From Seison nebaliae (taxonomy: Eukaryota > Rotifera > Pararotatoria > Seisonacea > Seisonidae): DNA of 21,747 nt. The DNA is taken from assembly GCA_023231475.1 (NCBI GenBank), contig JALJEE010001214.1:1-21747 (forward strand), read 5' to 3'. How positions within the stretch are numbered: position 1 is the first letter of the stretch; every line of letters starts with the position of its first letter. The notes under the pieces were generated by a model that did not search any database, was not told where the DNA came from, and worked only from the letters and a program-made list of their open reading frames with translations. This document shows positions 10,213 to 21,058 of the stretch, piece after piece. The position numbers were made by a program, and so were the translations under genes.

Positions 10213-10386
10213 GAGATCTCCTACCACTGACCGTAGAGGAGATCGATCAAAAAATTATCCCGACGGGAATTTCACTTAAAAAAAAAAATAATAATAGCGA
10301 ATCCCCGCGGGGTAAATTAAAAAAAAAAAGATAACTCCTTAAAGGAGTTTTTTAAAATATGATTCCTACTGGGCATAATAGGATCC
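10213..10386. repeat. Cluster of short GC-rich palindromes in A-rich spacers
   Basis: Within 174 bases are: an imperfect inverted repeat with arms 10215-10224 and 10233-10244 (GATCTCCTAC facing GTAGAGGAGATC); TCCC-GAC-GGGA at 10258-10268; the perfect palindrome CCCCGCGGGG at 10303-10312; AACTCCTT-A-AAGGAGTT at 10333-10349; and TCCTA facing TAGGA at 10364-10383, overlapping GGATCC at 10381-10386. The G+C of the arms contrasts sharply with the A-runs between them. No open frame covers the block. It could be a remnant of a mobile element or a structured RNA end; neither is proven. Confidence 0.6.
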
Positions 10387-10607
10387 TTGAGTACATCCGG
10401 AACATAGGAAGAAATATAGAATTTTGTCATCCTGCAGTATATGCTTTCTGTAAAATTTTGCTCTCATAACTCCCGCGATTCATTTTTGAGTAGTAGTTTA
10501 TTGATTTAATTTTTTTAGTCTAATTATATAGTGTAATTTTTAAGTCTTAAAAATTGACAAGATCAAAAACTTTACAAAAAACGATTTCTTATAAAACCAT
10601 TACAACT

Positions 10608-10613
10608 TTTATT
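10608..10613 (-). terminator. Poly(A) signal of the JmjC-domain gene
   Basis: AATAAA on the minus strand, about 40 nt after the stop codon at 10652. Confidence 0.5.
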
Positions 10614-10651
10614 TTTCATTACACAAAATATCTATTGCTGAAAAGATAAAT

Positions 10652-12797
10652 TTATAATTCCGTTCGAAAATTTTCAGTTTTGGAATGGAAATCAAATGAA
10701 GCGATGTTCTTCAATGTTTTATGTAATAAATTATAGTCCTCATTCACCATTTCTTCATTGAACGATTCGAGAGTTATATAAGATAATGTTCGATTCTTCT
10801 TACCTATATGCTCCTTCTCAAATTGTGTCACTGTTTTTCCGACAAGTGAATTCTCATAAATTCTTTCCTGTTCTTTGCGATTCTTAAACTTTAACGAATT
10901 AAAAAAGATATTGAAGAAAAAATAAAAAAAACTTCTTTGACGAATTGTTCAGATATTACGAGACAATTACCAAAAATTATTCGTTCGTGCATCTTCACAT
11001 TTCTCGTAATATCATTCCATAATTCTCGCGCATTTGGTAATTTGAATGACAACGACTTGTCATGTAACAGGTAAGTGATATTTGAATAAAAGTATTCGAA
11101 TCGATTAATAGGTGCAACTCCTTCAATTAATCGGATTCCCTTCAACATTCCTTTCATACCGTCCGTTACTTCACTTGAATCATTTGACGGTTGATTGAGA
11201 AATTTTTCAAAGATTTCTGTTGAATTGAAATAAAAATTCTCCTTCTCGTCATTGAACAAACGGTGAGACCAGACAGGCAACATAAATCGATTGATATTAT
11301 TCTTTGACGAATAACGATTGTACCATTTTGAAATTGGCCAATTCTTTCCCTTCTCCTTCTCCATATCGACATATTCTTTCAATATACCAGATGGTTCTCC
11401 TTTGTGAAAGATTAATTCAAATGGTACATGGTCTTCCAATTGATTCTTTTTTAAATCGTTCGTTGGAATGAATAATAATTTCATAAAATTTTTCGTGTCT
11501 TCAATTCTCCAATTTTTCGTATGTCGTAAAATCCTATGACCTTTATATGATGTGAAGAGAGTTTTGATATTATATTCTCTTTCAGAATCTTCCAAATCTA
11601 AGAATGATGGCAATTTTTCTTCTATTGTTTTATTACATTGAAATTGATCTATCAATGGAAAGGAATTGTAATTATAAACGAATATGGGAAGAGGAACCTG
11701 TTGTTGAATTCAATACTTCTCTCCAATCGTATGAGAATGATAACGAACGTCCATATGATCGGACATGATATAGTTGATGAGATGGAATATAAATACAATC
11801 ACCAGAATTTAAGGTTAAATAATGCCATTGCATTTCTGATAATTTCTCATATTTGAATGCATTCACCATATCCACATTAATATCAGCATAACCACTACCA
11901 GAATATTTATGGTACTTCTCAAACATGTCCAATTTCTCCTCGTAATGTAACTGATAATGTGGATTGAGATGTGTCAAATATTTGGACTGATGTTCATAAA
12001 AATCGTCAGTTGTATGTAGGAATATTTCAGCATTTCTTCTCAATTCGATTTCATTCGTGAAAACTATAAAGTCTTTCCGACCACTAATCACACAATGTAT
12101 TGATGAATCTGAATAATAATTCACCAGTGAACTACTCTCACCGGCAGACATCCATATTTTTATTTGAGTTAACGCTTCACTAATTATTGGACAATAAAGT
12201 AATCTTAATGGAAATGGTATATCTTTATACATTTTATGTGGAACAACCGTCTGGAGAAAGATGTTTTCAGTTCGATAATAATCAAGAAATTCTTTAAAAG
12301 TTTCATAATGAAAAATCTTTTAAAAATTTTATAATATTAAAAAATATATTAAAAAGAAACTTGATTTTTTTGTTCTTTCTTCTCTGTTATTTGAATTATT
12401 TCGTCGCCGTAATTCTTTATCAGGAACTCATCAGTCCATCGTTGAATTACTGGTGCGTCTTGAAACATCGACATAAAGCTGTTCGGTTTTCGTTTCTTCA
12501 CATAATTCTTCAAAAATTCTGTTGACGTTAATTCTATGGGAGCCTAAGAAATTTGTGAATAATTTTAATATTTTTATTTTTATAGTCAAAAATTTAATGT
12601 TGAACATTATCTAAAATTCTATCGGGTCTTCGTTGCCAACCGACTGGTCTTAAATGACCTTCTGGAATATCATATTGTTTAGAGACAATTGGTGGGAATA
12701 TTATGTTGGAATGATCGAGACTTTTCTCGAATCCATTTCTCTTCAATCCATTAACCAGTTCAAGAATAATGGAAATTATTATAAGTAATATCTTCAT
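10652..12797 (-). CDS. Secreted or ER JmjC (cupin_8) domain protein lacking the HxD metal site
   Basis: Five exons in matching phase give 648 residues: 12797-12606, 12543-12361, 12316-11698, 11648-10933, 10888-10652; introns are 62, 44, 49 and 44 nt and all begin GTT. Residues 1-17 are a clear signal peptide ending near LELVNG, so the protein enters the secretory pathway. GHLRPVGWQRRP at about 48-59 is the usual entry to JmjC proteins of the cupin_8 type. In the JmjC core, IWMSAGESSSLVNYYSDSS (about 180-197) sits where active enzymes have W-S-G-T-S-LHxD; Asn191 and Tyr193 replace the iron-binding His and Asp. The distal site GDCIYIPSHQLYH keeps His309. It is therefore probably not a working dioxygenase. 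The C-terminal half (about 333-648), with phrases such as RILRHTKNWRIEDTKNF, is unrecognised. The frame is intact over five exons, so it is not a pseudogene. Confidence 0.85.
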
Positions 12798-13379
12798 GTT
12801 TCTTCTATTTTTCTCTTCTAATATTCGTTGAGTGATGATGCCATTAGTTTATCTGAAATTTATATTTTTTTCTTGCTTTCTTTCATTCCACATGAGACCT
12901 GTCTTTCTGTAACAATAGATTATACATTTTAGTTACAACAATAAAACATCTGGCACTTGAATTTTCTATTGTCTACAATCAACCACACCTGCTCCATCAC
13001 AAAACGAACTAACGTTATTACTACCACCTCACCATACTCTAGAAATAAATTATGCTTTGATAATAAAACTAACTTTCTCAAAACAAAAAATTTTATTCCA
13101 TAAAAAACTACATAATTTCAGTATAATAATAATTTCATTATTTAAAAACAAAAAATATTAATGGAATTAAATATGATAAGAAAATGAAAGTATTAGTAAA
13201 ATTTAAGTATGTGATTAGAAAAGATTAATATTTAATGATTGACTTAATTTATTTGAAAAGAGTTTTAAAATAGTTTCATTGAAGAGTAATTGTCTGAAGT
13301 AGAGGAGTATGAGAATGAATATAATAAAATTAGGAAATGAAATAAGTTTCGGATTAATAGAATTGGAAATTTCTTGAAA
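12798..13379. other. Gap between the F-BAR gene 3' end and the JmjC gene start
   Basis: AT-rich with no open frame of note. Both flanking genes are on the minus strand, so it holds the JmjC promoter and the 3' untranslated region of the F-BAR gene. AATAAA on the minus strand at 13253-13248, about 127 nt after the F-BAR stop, is a candidate poly(A) signal. Confidence 0.45.
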
Positions 13380-16300
13380 TTAAGAATCGGTGGACAGATC
13401 ATTATTATTCAATATAGTATCAACAGTTGAACCGCAAAATTGTTCGACATTTTCTGCAGTCTTATCTGGTAAAGATAATTGACGATACGCCGAACAGCTA
13501 TACTCCTTATCAACAAGAATGTTATGAGAGAATGACACGAGTTTGAATAGTTTCTCATTAAAAGTTTGAATTTGATATGAAGGAATATATTTATCTAATC
13601 GATTATTATCGGTATCTTCTGAACGGATTTGGAATTTCATTTCCGTTTTCATCGAACTATCAATAATCGTTGGGAATTGATGGAACGATTCGTTGATTTT
13701 ATTCCATTCATCAACAGTTGGATTCTTTTTCGCTTCCAACTCGATTTCACCGGAACATTGTCGATAAATTGATTCGGATGATTGTTTCCTTTGTAAGTTC
13801 ATCATGAATTGATCAATTGGAAGATCGTTCGCTTTACTTAATGAATGAAGGAGCATTTCCTTCAGAACGGGAAATCTGATTGAAGCAGAAAGTTTACGTT
13901 CATTAATTTCCTTCAAATTGATCAGTTTCCATACCAGACGTTTCGTCAATGGGAAAAAGCTAGCAGCTGGTTGCGAATTGAGAATATGAGGAAATTGTGA
14001 TTTGATTAATGATGGAGTCTCCAACAAAAAATCCTTTAAATGTTTCCTCAATAATGATTTGAGATCAACAAATTCCATATCTGGATAAAGATCGATTGAA
14101 GGAATAACAATTTTCAATTTCTCTAAAATATTTCTCATTTTTTCAATTGACGAATTGTCTAATGATGTGAGATAAGAATCGATTAAATTTATATATTGTG
14201 AAGAGTATTTAATAATTATTCCTATATAAATCGCATCCAAACTCTTATTATGAACAGAACAATCGATTTCTATAATTGAATCAACGAAAGTGAATGGATT
14301 TCCATCATCCGTACTCTCTTCCGTCAACAATTTCTGACGATGATTAAAAGTGAGAATGAAAGGTAATTTCGAAGTGATTTCATCTGGTTTCAATGGAATA
14401 GTTTGCTCGTAACTGAAGAGATTGATCAAATGGAAAACTTCATCGATCGGTGATGTCTTCGTTAAATCTTGAATTTGTTCCAATGTCAGAATGAGTAATT
14501 GATTCGCTTCATTTCGATCTAAAAATTTCTTTTGCTGTTCATTTAAATGTTCTTCAGAGAATTTAGTAATTTTTGAATTAATTTTCAACTTGACATTATC
14601 ATATTCTTTGAGATTGGAATCGACTAATTTATTTAATCCTAAAATTAATGCAGTTCGATATGAACGATGAATATCTAAATTTCCTGCATTCAATATAGTA
14701 TTATAAATTGTCTTCAATCTCTCCAACCATTCTTTCCGAAGATAAATGGATAAATTGGCATGAATTCTGAAATCTTTTATTGACATTTTATTTGATGATA
14801 TCGTTTCCGCTTCAACATGATATTTTTCCGTTAGATCTAATTTATATCTTAACGGCGATGGATCTATTCCTAAACGCGTTGTCGAATTGTTCAATATTTG
14901 AATATTTTGTTCATTAATCTTTGGTATTTCTTTCAACTTTCGAACATTATCATTAATGTTAATCATCGAATGAGAGAACATATCAGAATTACCTATGTCA
15001 CCTACTGATTTTCTTGGACTAAGTTTAACAATATTACTATCGTTCGATGGTGATGGTTCACCTGAAGATAAATTAACATTGGATGAGAATCGAGCCCAAT
15101 CAGCAATCGCCGTCGTTTTCGGACGTGGACGTACCGTCAATGATAATTGACTTAATCTTGTCATATTTGGTTTCGGTCGTTCAATGATTCCACTTTTCGC
15201 TAAACCGACATTATCGATAGATGGTGGTGGTGGTGATAATGTTGGAACTGGTTCTTGCATTTCAGTAACTGGTACTGATTCTGGTCGAATCTTAAACTTT
15301 TTCATTCGATTTGTTCTCGTTAGACTTTCTTCTACAATATCATCATCGTTCGATAGTGACGATGTGGATGATGAAGATGATAAATTCGTTTTAGCATATG
15401 GATTAATATCGGGTTGTGGGAGATATCCTTCTTCATCAACTTCTGGCATTTCTGGTTCTTTCATCACCGTCTTCTTCTTATGTCGATGGGAACTGACGAA
15501 ACGAGATTTCATTCCACCAGATATCGTTCCATGTGAAGTGTTATTATCGACGGGCGGTGTTTGTGATGTCAACGTTCGATTTCTATGAATTTTCTTCTTT
15601 GTTCTTTTCAAAATTATTCGACTGATTTCCGCAAAGTTGACATCTCCTTTCAAATCAGAAAATTTCGATGCATCTGTTGATGATGATGGTCGTTGGATGT
15701 TATCAATATTATTGTTTGTTACAGTCGTACTAGTGAAATCACTTTCATTACTCAACGAATTATCATTAGTTAGAGATGTCTGTCCAGTTATTGATGTCGA
15801 ATGAGAAAGATCTTCATGTGCACCCGATTTGAGACTAATCAAATCATTCTCCTTCATTTCTTCTTGTTTAGTTGCACTACTGTGTTGATTAGTGCCAAAG
15901 AAGCCTGCTAATAAATTACCAATAATTCCTTTCTCTTGAGTTTGTTGTTCGTTCGTCATTGTCGTCAAAGTGAGTGCAGTGTTGGTGGTACTATTAGAAG
16001 ATGAATTACTTATACCTGGAATATTGGTTGTTGTTATTACATTATTTGATGACAAGTTCGATGTTTGACTTGATTGTGATGGGACGATTAATGTTTCAGC
16101 AATCGTTCCATTCGGACAAGTAGATGTGGATGGATTGTTGATGGTGGAGGAAGTCATACTATTATATCGAGATAATGTTGAACTTAAATCTAAAGTTGGT
16201 TTTATTCGATTTAAATAATCATTTTCAATCGATTTCGATATTTCATTTCCAGTTTGAGTTTCACTTATAAATAAATTGAGCAATTTCTCACCATCATAAA

Positions 16301-17654
16301 GATCGTTATATGTCTGTATGACATTGGATGATATGGCATTACAGCTATTCAAATGACTATCAATTCCTTTCAAAAAAGTCACTAAATGTTTCTGCATGGG
16401 ACTAAGGAAAGACGTTGTATTCTCTTGAATCAATTCAGCTGAATCACCAAACAGACTCATATATTGTTCCTGCAATTGTCGATATTTGTCCACTTGACAT
16501 TTGTAATCATTTCCAGCTTTAATAATTTTATCTTCAATTTTATCCAATTGTTTAAATGTCATACTTGGTTTCCTCATCGATCCAAACGAACTGGTGATTA
16601 TCGAATTAGATGGTGGAGTTGTTCCCAATCGTATTCCGTTAACTAATCCTCGATCATTCACTAACGGTGTTATACTTCGTTGAATTTTCTGAATTTTCGA
16701 TGGTTCCTCAATTGACGCTTCTTCCAAAATTTTCGTCTCTAACATCTTTTCGTTGTCCTTCGATTCTTTATTTGGACTGCAATTCTCTCCATCCACAATA
16801 TCATTCTCACAATTATTATTACTCATATTATTCAAATTATTCGAATTATCTTTCGACGCAACTCCCTCAACGCCTGAAGCCAATGATGAAGAAGATGATT
16901 TTATCGAATTCAAATCCAACAAATTTCCAATCTCCACATTCGGTCGTAAAGTTGACGTGGACGTTTTCGTTGTTGAGTCATTCGTTGGAATTGTAGTCAT
17001 ACCTGTCTGATTGGTGGTAGTTGGAGTGATAGCTGCCGTCATTTCCAACGATTCACTTACCAAATTCAAGTCCTTTCTATATTTCTCATAGTCAACACAT
17101 AAAGATTCGTAATTCTCTTTCGCTTTTATCAAATTCGTATTACATCGACTCAATTGTTGACAATAAACATCTGTGAAAATTGAAGGAAACGAAATATATC
17201 AGATAAAAAATAAACTTATCGTTTTCAATTTCTCATTTTTATTGTTTACTTTATTTTGACGTTGATATTCCGTTTGCTTCTGTGATAATGGATCACAGAC
17301 TTCTAATAAGATTTGTTTCGCTAAGTCATTGAATGACGTCGCTAATAAATCGAACATCTGTCCCAATAACTGCCAACAAGGCGTCCAAGCCGTTTGATAA
17401 TTGTTGAAGAGATATCCACTTCCCTGACTTCTGCTCGACATTTGTTTCTGATGCCATTTCTTCGCAGTATCGGAAAGTTTTGTAAAATTTTTAGATGTCT
17501 GTTCAATGACGTGCCTCATTTGACCAGCAAATGAAACGAATTCTTTCAGCGATTCATCATTCTGTCTCATTTGTTGGGAGAGAAAGAGGAAAGCATGGAG
17601 ATAATTCTCTCCTAAATAATACGACTCAAAACGTAAATTTTCATTTGTCGTCAT
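13380..17654 (-). CDS. F-BAR-like protein with Ser/Thr/Asn-rich linkers and a possible degenerate RhoGAP domain
   Basis: Two exons, 17654-17216 and 17170-13380, joined in phase across a 45-nt intron (donor GTTTAT, acceptor ttcacag), give 1409 residues. Residues 10-190 are helical with heptad-like spacing and phrases such as LKEFVSFAGQMRHVIEQTS, fitting the first half of an F-BAR or FCH domain, which bends or binds membranes. Residues about 192-349 are a low-complexity Ser/Thr/Asn/acidic insertion. At 350-440 helices resume (FKQLDKIEDKIIKAGNDYK; LSPMQKHLVTFLKGIDSHLN), fitting the second half. A long Ser/Thr-rich, proline-spotted linker follows. From about 950 a folded helical region appears; LDAIYIGIIIK, VDLKSLLRKHLKDFLLETPS and NERKLSASIRFPVLKEMLL resemble the order of RhoGAP motifs, but the arginine finger is absent. 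No SH3 or C1 domain is seen. The family assignment is tentative. Confidence 0.6.
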
Positions 17655-18546
17655 TCTTTTCTCATAAATAAATAAGGTGGTTGTTGATTTAATCTTGATA
17701 ATTATTTAATTTCCATCAAATTTTAATTCGGATAAATTCTAATTCCCCAATATAAACAATAAATAGTTCTGATGATGATCGAATAGAGGAAAAAGTTTTA
17801 TTATTTGCATTCCAACAATTCTCGTCGAACACAAGAAATTCTAATGGGAATTCTAATTATTTCAACCAATTCTCTTTTGGCGTACTAGGAGGGAAAGTTT
17901 TAATACAATTCTCTATCGTTCGTCTTTTTCAATTATTCAGATTTCCATTTATGATATGGACGACTTGTAAGGACGAACTCATCAAAAAATAATATCTCAT
18001 TCACAGAGAACCATAATGTTTATAGAAAGTACATTAATTTCTAAATTTTTATAAAATTTATTTTAATCATCAATACATGCTCACTATTGTTGATTTTATT
18101 CCAACTTTCCCGCAATATTTTTCATTCAAAAATTCAGTTTATCTCAAAAATAACTTATTTTTTTTACAATAATTTATTTGTTCTTATCAATAAGAGTTCT
18201 TTTCTTCGTATCCTTCTTATTCGTCTACTGTCGTTAACAATGGATATGGAATATACTTTCATTTCACTTTTATGAATTCACAAAAAAATATTGGAGGAAC
18301 TGTTGGAACGAAGGAAAATTTTAAAAGAAAAGAAAACATTTTTCCCCAACAGTCTATAAATTTTATATAAGATAATTAAATCATTTAATTCCATAAGCAT
18401 TCATCGTTTCTTCTCTCGTCTCTTCAAGATGACTCTAATGATGATATTGATGATACGTTAAATGGGAATATTGAGGGGAATTTCTAACGATTTTCGCTTT
18501 TAACATCGAACATTGATATTCGATTTTCAATTTATTTTCACTCATT
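17655..18546. other. Gap between TAK1-like and F-BAR genes
   Basis: About 890 bases, AT-rich. By position it contains the F-BAR gene promoter and the 3' untranslated region of the kinase gene. AATAAA on the minus strand at 18536-18531 lies 11 nt after the kinase stop and could be its poly(A) signal. A plus-strand open frame at 18087-18275 is hydrophobic noise. I see nothing else. Confidence 0.45.
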
Positions 18547-20622
18547 TTATCCAATTTCTCTCTGTTGTTCATAAGTTGATTGATTATTCTGAGGATAAAT
18601 AATACGCAATTTCATTAACTTTTCGTTCATTTTTGTTTGTAAAATTTGTTTTAGTTGATCCCGTGTGCGACTTAACTACATAAATAATAAAACAAATTAG
18701 ATAGCGAATGGAAGAATTATAATAAACTGCATCAAATTCTTTAACTATATTAGCTAATTGTGGAATTTTGAATAGCTAATCGGAAAATCGTATAGGATAA
18801 ATGTTAAGGTTGAATTAATGAAAGAATAGAAAGAATCAACTTTTTTATGATCTTCACGAAAATTTTCGTTCGTCAATAAACCTTTATTATTCGAATTTAA
18901 AAAATCAAATGATTCATTCTTTATATTCTCCGTATCAGAGATACATCGTTTATGTCCCAACTTCTTCTTCGAACGAACGTCCATCGATATATGTGAATGA
19001 GACATGTGTGAATCTTGCCGAGGGGGAATGCTTAATAAATTCGACATATCTAAATTGATCGAACTGCGATCACTTTGTCGAAGTTGTTGACAGACGACAT
19101 TCGTTGGTACAATAGTATTCCCAGTCAATTCTCCATTCTGATCATTCAAAAACGAATAATGTGACAGAATCTTTTTACAAAGTTTTTTATCGAACGACTT
19201 TTTCTGTTTCCGACTAATTTTCGATGAAGTACGTCGACGATCATTGTTGGATATAGAAAAGATATCATTCGTACTCAAATTCTCATTATTGAAAGTAATG
19301 GAGTCAATCGAATCTTCATTTTCTGTCACTAAACGATATTTCTTAAAACTTAATTTTTTTTTGGAATTTGAATAAAACTGGAAACTTTATTATCTTCATA
19401 ACTTATCAAACGGAATGATTTTAAGTTATTATAATTTATATTAGATAAACTCGTCACTTCAGGGTTTTCTGAGGTCGGTGAATCTTTCAAGCAAAATGAA
19501 GACGAATGTGCCAACAATTTGCGAACATCCGATTTATTTTGAGTTGTCGTGTTCCTTTTAATATTTCGCTCAATTCGACGATTCTTTACAATTGGAGGAG
19601 ATGTCTTATACTTTTTAAGGAAATGAAAGAATTCGTTGATACTGCGAATATTTGGACGTTGAGTTCGATCATGATCCCACATTCGTCTGATAAATAGTTC
19701 CATGATTTTCGGCATATTATTAAATAATGGTAATCGTTTTAAAGAATTCACCCAATTCATAATAGCATAATTGGATAACCACCAATAAGGTTTCTTTCTT
19801 GCAATCAATTCCCAAAATGAAATAGCAAAACTGTAAACGTCACATGTTTCATCATATTTTCCTTCTAATTAATTTATTTCACCAAATAAAACATTCTTTT
19901 AATAATTTCATATTAATCTAGCCAAAAAACCTCCATTAAACACCTCTGGTGCCATGTAGACGCATGTTCCGATTTCACCAGTGCGTCTCGATTGTTCAAT
20001 TCCAGTTGCAGTTCCAAAATCGCATAATTTCAATCGTGTATAATTATCACTCAATAACATACTGGAAGATGAAGTTAATAAATAAATATGGAATGGGAAG
20101 AAGACTTTTGCGGCTTTAAGTCTCTATGGAGAATTGGTGGATGTTGTTCATGTAAGTATAACACACCACTGGAACACTGCCACATCCAGTCAATGACATG
20201 TCTCATATCATATTGTATGTAAGGTCTCAAGTGGATTACTTGATAGAGATTTAAATTAATAATGAAAAAGAAAAACAAAACAATCATATAGTGATCCATT
20301 CTCTGATAATTCCATTATATAACCAGCAAGTTCAGTTCCCTTCATTACCTGAGCATTGATCTGTACAATATTTTCATGTCTCAATGTCATCAGAAGCTTC
20401 ACCTAATTAAAATAAAATAGCTAAATTATTCAACTTATTAACTTCTCTTTCGCCTTGTTCATCGTTCGATAAAAAGATTTTGAATGCGACATGTTTTTGA
20501 TTAAAAATGGCTCGCCTAATTGACCCGAAAGCACCATTTCCAATCGGTTGCTAAAAAACAATAAATTTAATGAAATAATCTTATCAAACTCCATCAATTT
20601 CAAAGTGATGATTTGATACCAT
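18547..20622 (-). CDS. MAP3K7: TAK1-like MAP kinase kinase kinase
   Basis: TAK1 links TGF-beta, cytokine and innate immune receptors to JNK, p38 and NF-kB signalling. Nine exons in matching phase give 560 residues (human 606): 20622-20590, 20550-20443, 20402-20282, 20238-20106, 20061-19931, 19864-19386, 19341-18841, 18775-18728, 18675-18547. The kinase domain is complete: IGNGAFGS loop at 14-21, Lys35 in HVAFKIF, GSLYDL at 83-88, HRDLKPQN at 125-132, LCDFGTA around 144-150 and YMAPEV at 167-172. In the activation loop, Ser156, Thr159 and Thr164 sit at the spacing of the human phosphosites Thr184, Thr187 and Ser192. The middle is Ser/Asn-rich. The C-terminus (LSRTRDQLKQILQTKMNEKL) is a coiled coil like the TAB2/3-binding tail of TAK1. 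Introns are 39, 40, 43, 44, 66, 44, 65 and 52 nt; seven begin GTT and one GTC. The 16-residue eighth exon is the least certain. Confidence 0.9.
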
Positions 20623-21058
20623 GTTACATAATTGTCAAGCTACCCGGGTATAAGAAGTATAAACAATTAAGAAATGGTCAAGGTTATATATAATCGCTAA
20701 TTATTCTATTTTCTATGGATTCTTTTTCTTACTTATGCCACTTTTCTAGGTTTTCTAAAATTTCAGCTTAAAATAACTCAAGAAATAATACCTAAATAAT
20801 GAAAGATAAAGTTTGTTCCATAAAAAAAGAAATTAATTCTTAAGGAAAAAATCTGTTAAGTTTTGTAGTTTTCTCTTCCTGTTAAAAAACTGATTGATAT
20901 TTGAAATTGATTCCTCTTTCATTTAATTTTCCACTCCCTCTCTGTCCTCTCTGTTTTACAGATTTTAATTATTTTTATATTAAAACAACCCCTAGTCTAC
21001 AAAGTTTGATAAAATCATGGTAAAACCATCAATTTTTTAGAGGTATCCTGCAGAAGAA
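20623..21058. other. Upstream region of the TAK1-like gene and downstream flank of the LINE
   Basis: AT-rich with no open frame. It holds the kinase promoter. A TACCCGGGTA palindrome lies at 20641-20650, about 20 bases before the kinase start codon. Near 21009-21030 is a partial relative of the 33-bp repeat found further right (ATCATGGTAAAACCAT), so LINE-derived sequence probably extends to about 21000. Confidence 0.4.

Larger units (their letters stand above)
9976..10651. other. Convergent 3' gap with a palindrome cluster
   Basis: No gene seen. AATAAA at 10153-10158 (+) may be the CASD1-like poly(A) signal, and AATAAA at 10613-10608 (-) that of the JmjC gene. The middle, 10213-10386, contains consecutive GC-rich palindromes separated by A-runs, listed separately. 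Confidence 0.5.

Noticed and set aside
10213-10386. A CRISPR array or bacterial-type terminator series
   Set aside because: The palindromes differ from each other, there is no repeat-spacer pattern, and the surrounding genes are spliced and eukaryotic.
12606-12797. A separate small secreted peptide gene
   Set aside because: The short frame joins in phase to the next exon, and GHLRPVG is a normal N-terminal JmjC/cupin_8 motif, so it is exon 1 of the larger gene.
15184-15588. Plus-strand 134-codon frame (and others at 16464-17010) inside the F-BAR gene
   Set aside because: Antisense shadows of Ser/Thr/Pro-rich coding sequence; low-complexity sequence keeps the opposite frame open.
13380-17654. 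A standard srGAP, FCHO or CIP4 orthologue
   Set aside because: There is no SH3, no mu-homology beta-rich domain and no HR1 region, and the C-terminus matches none of these clearly.
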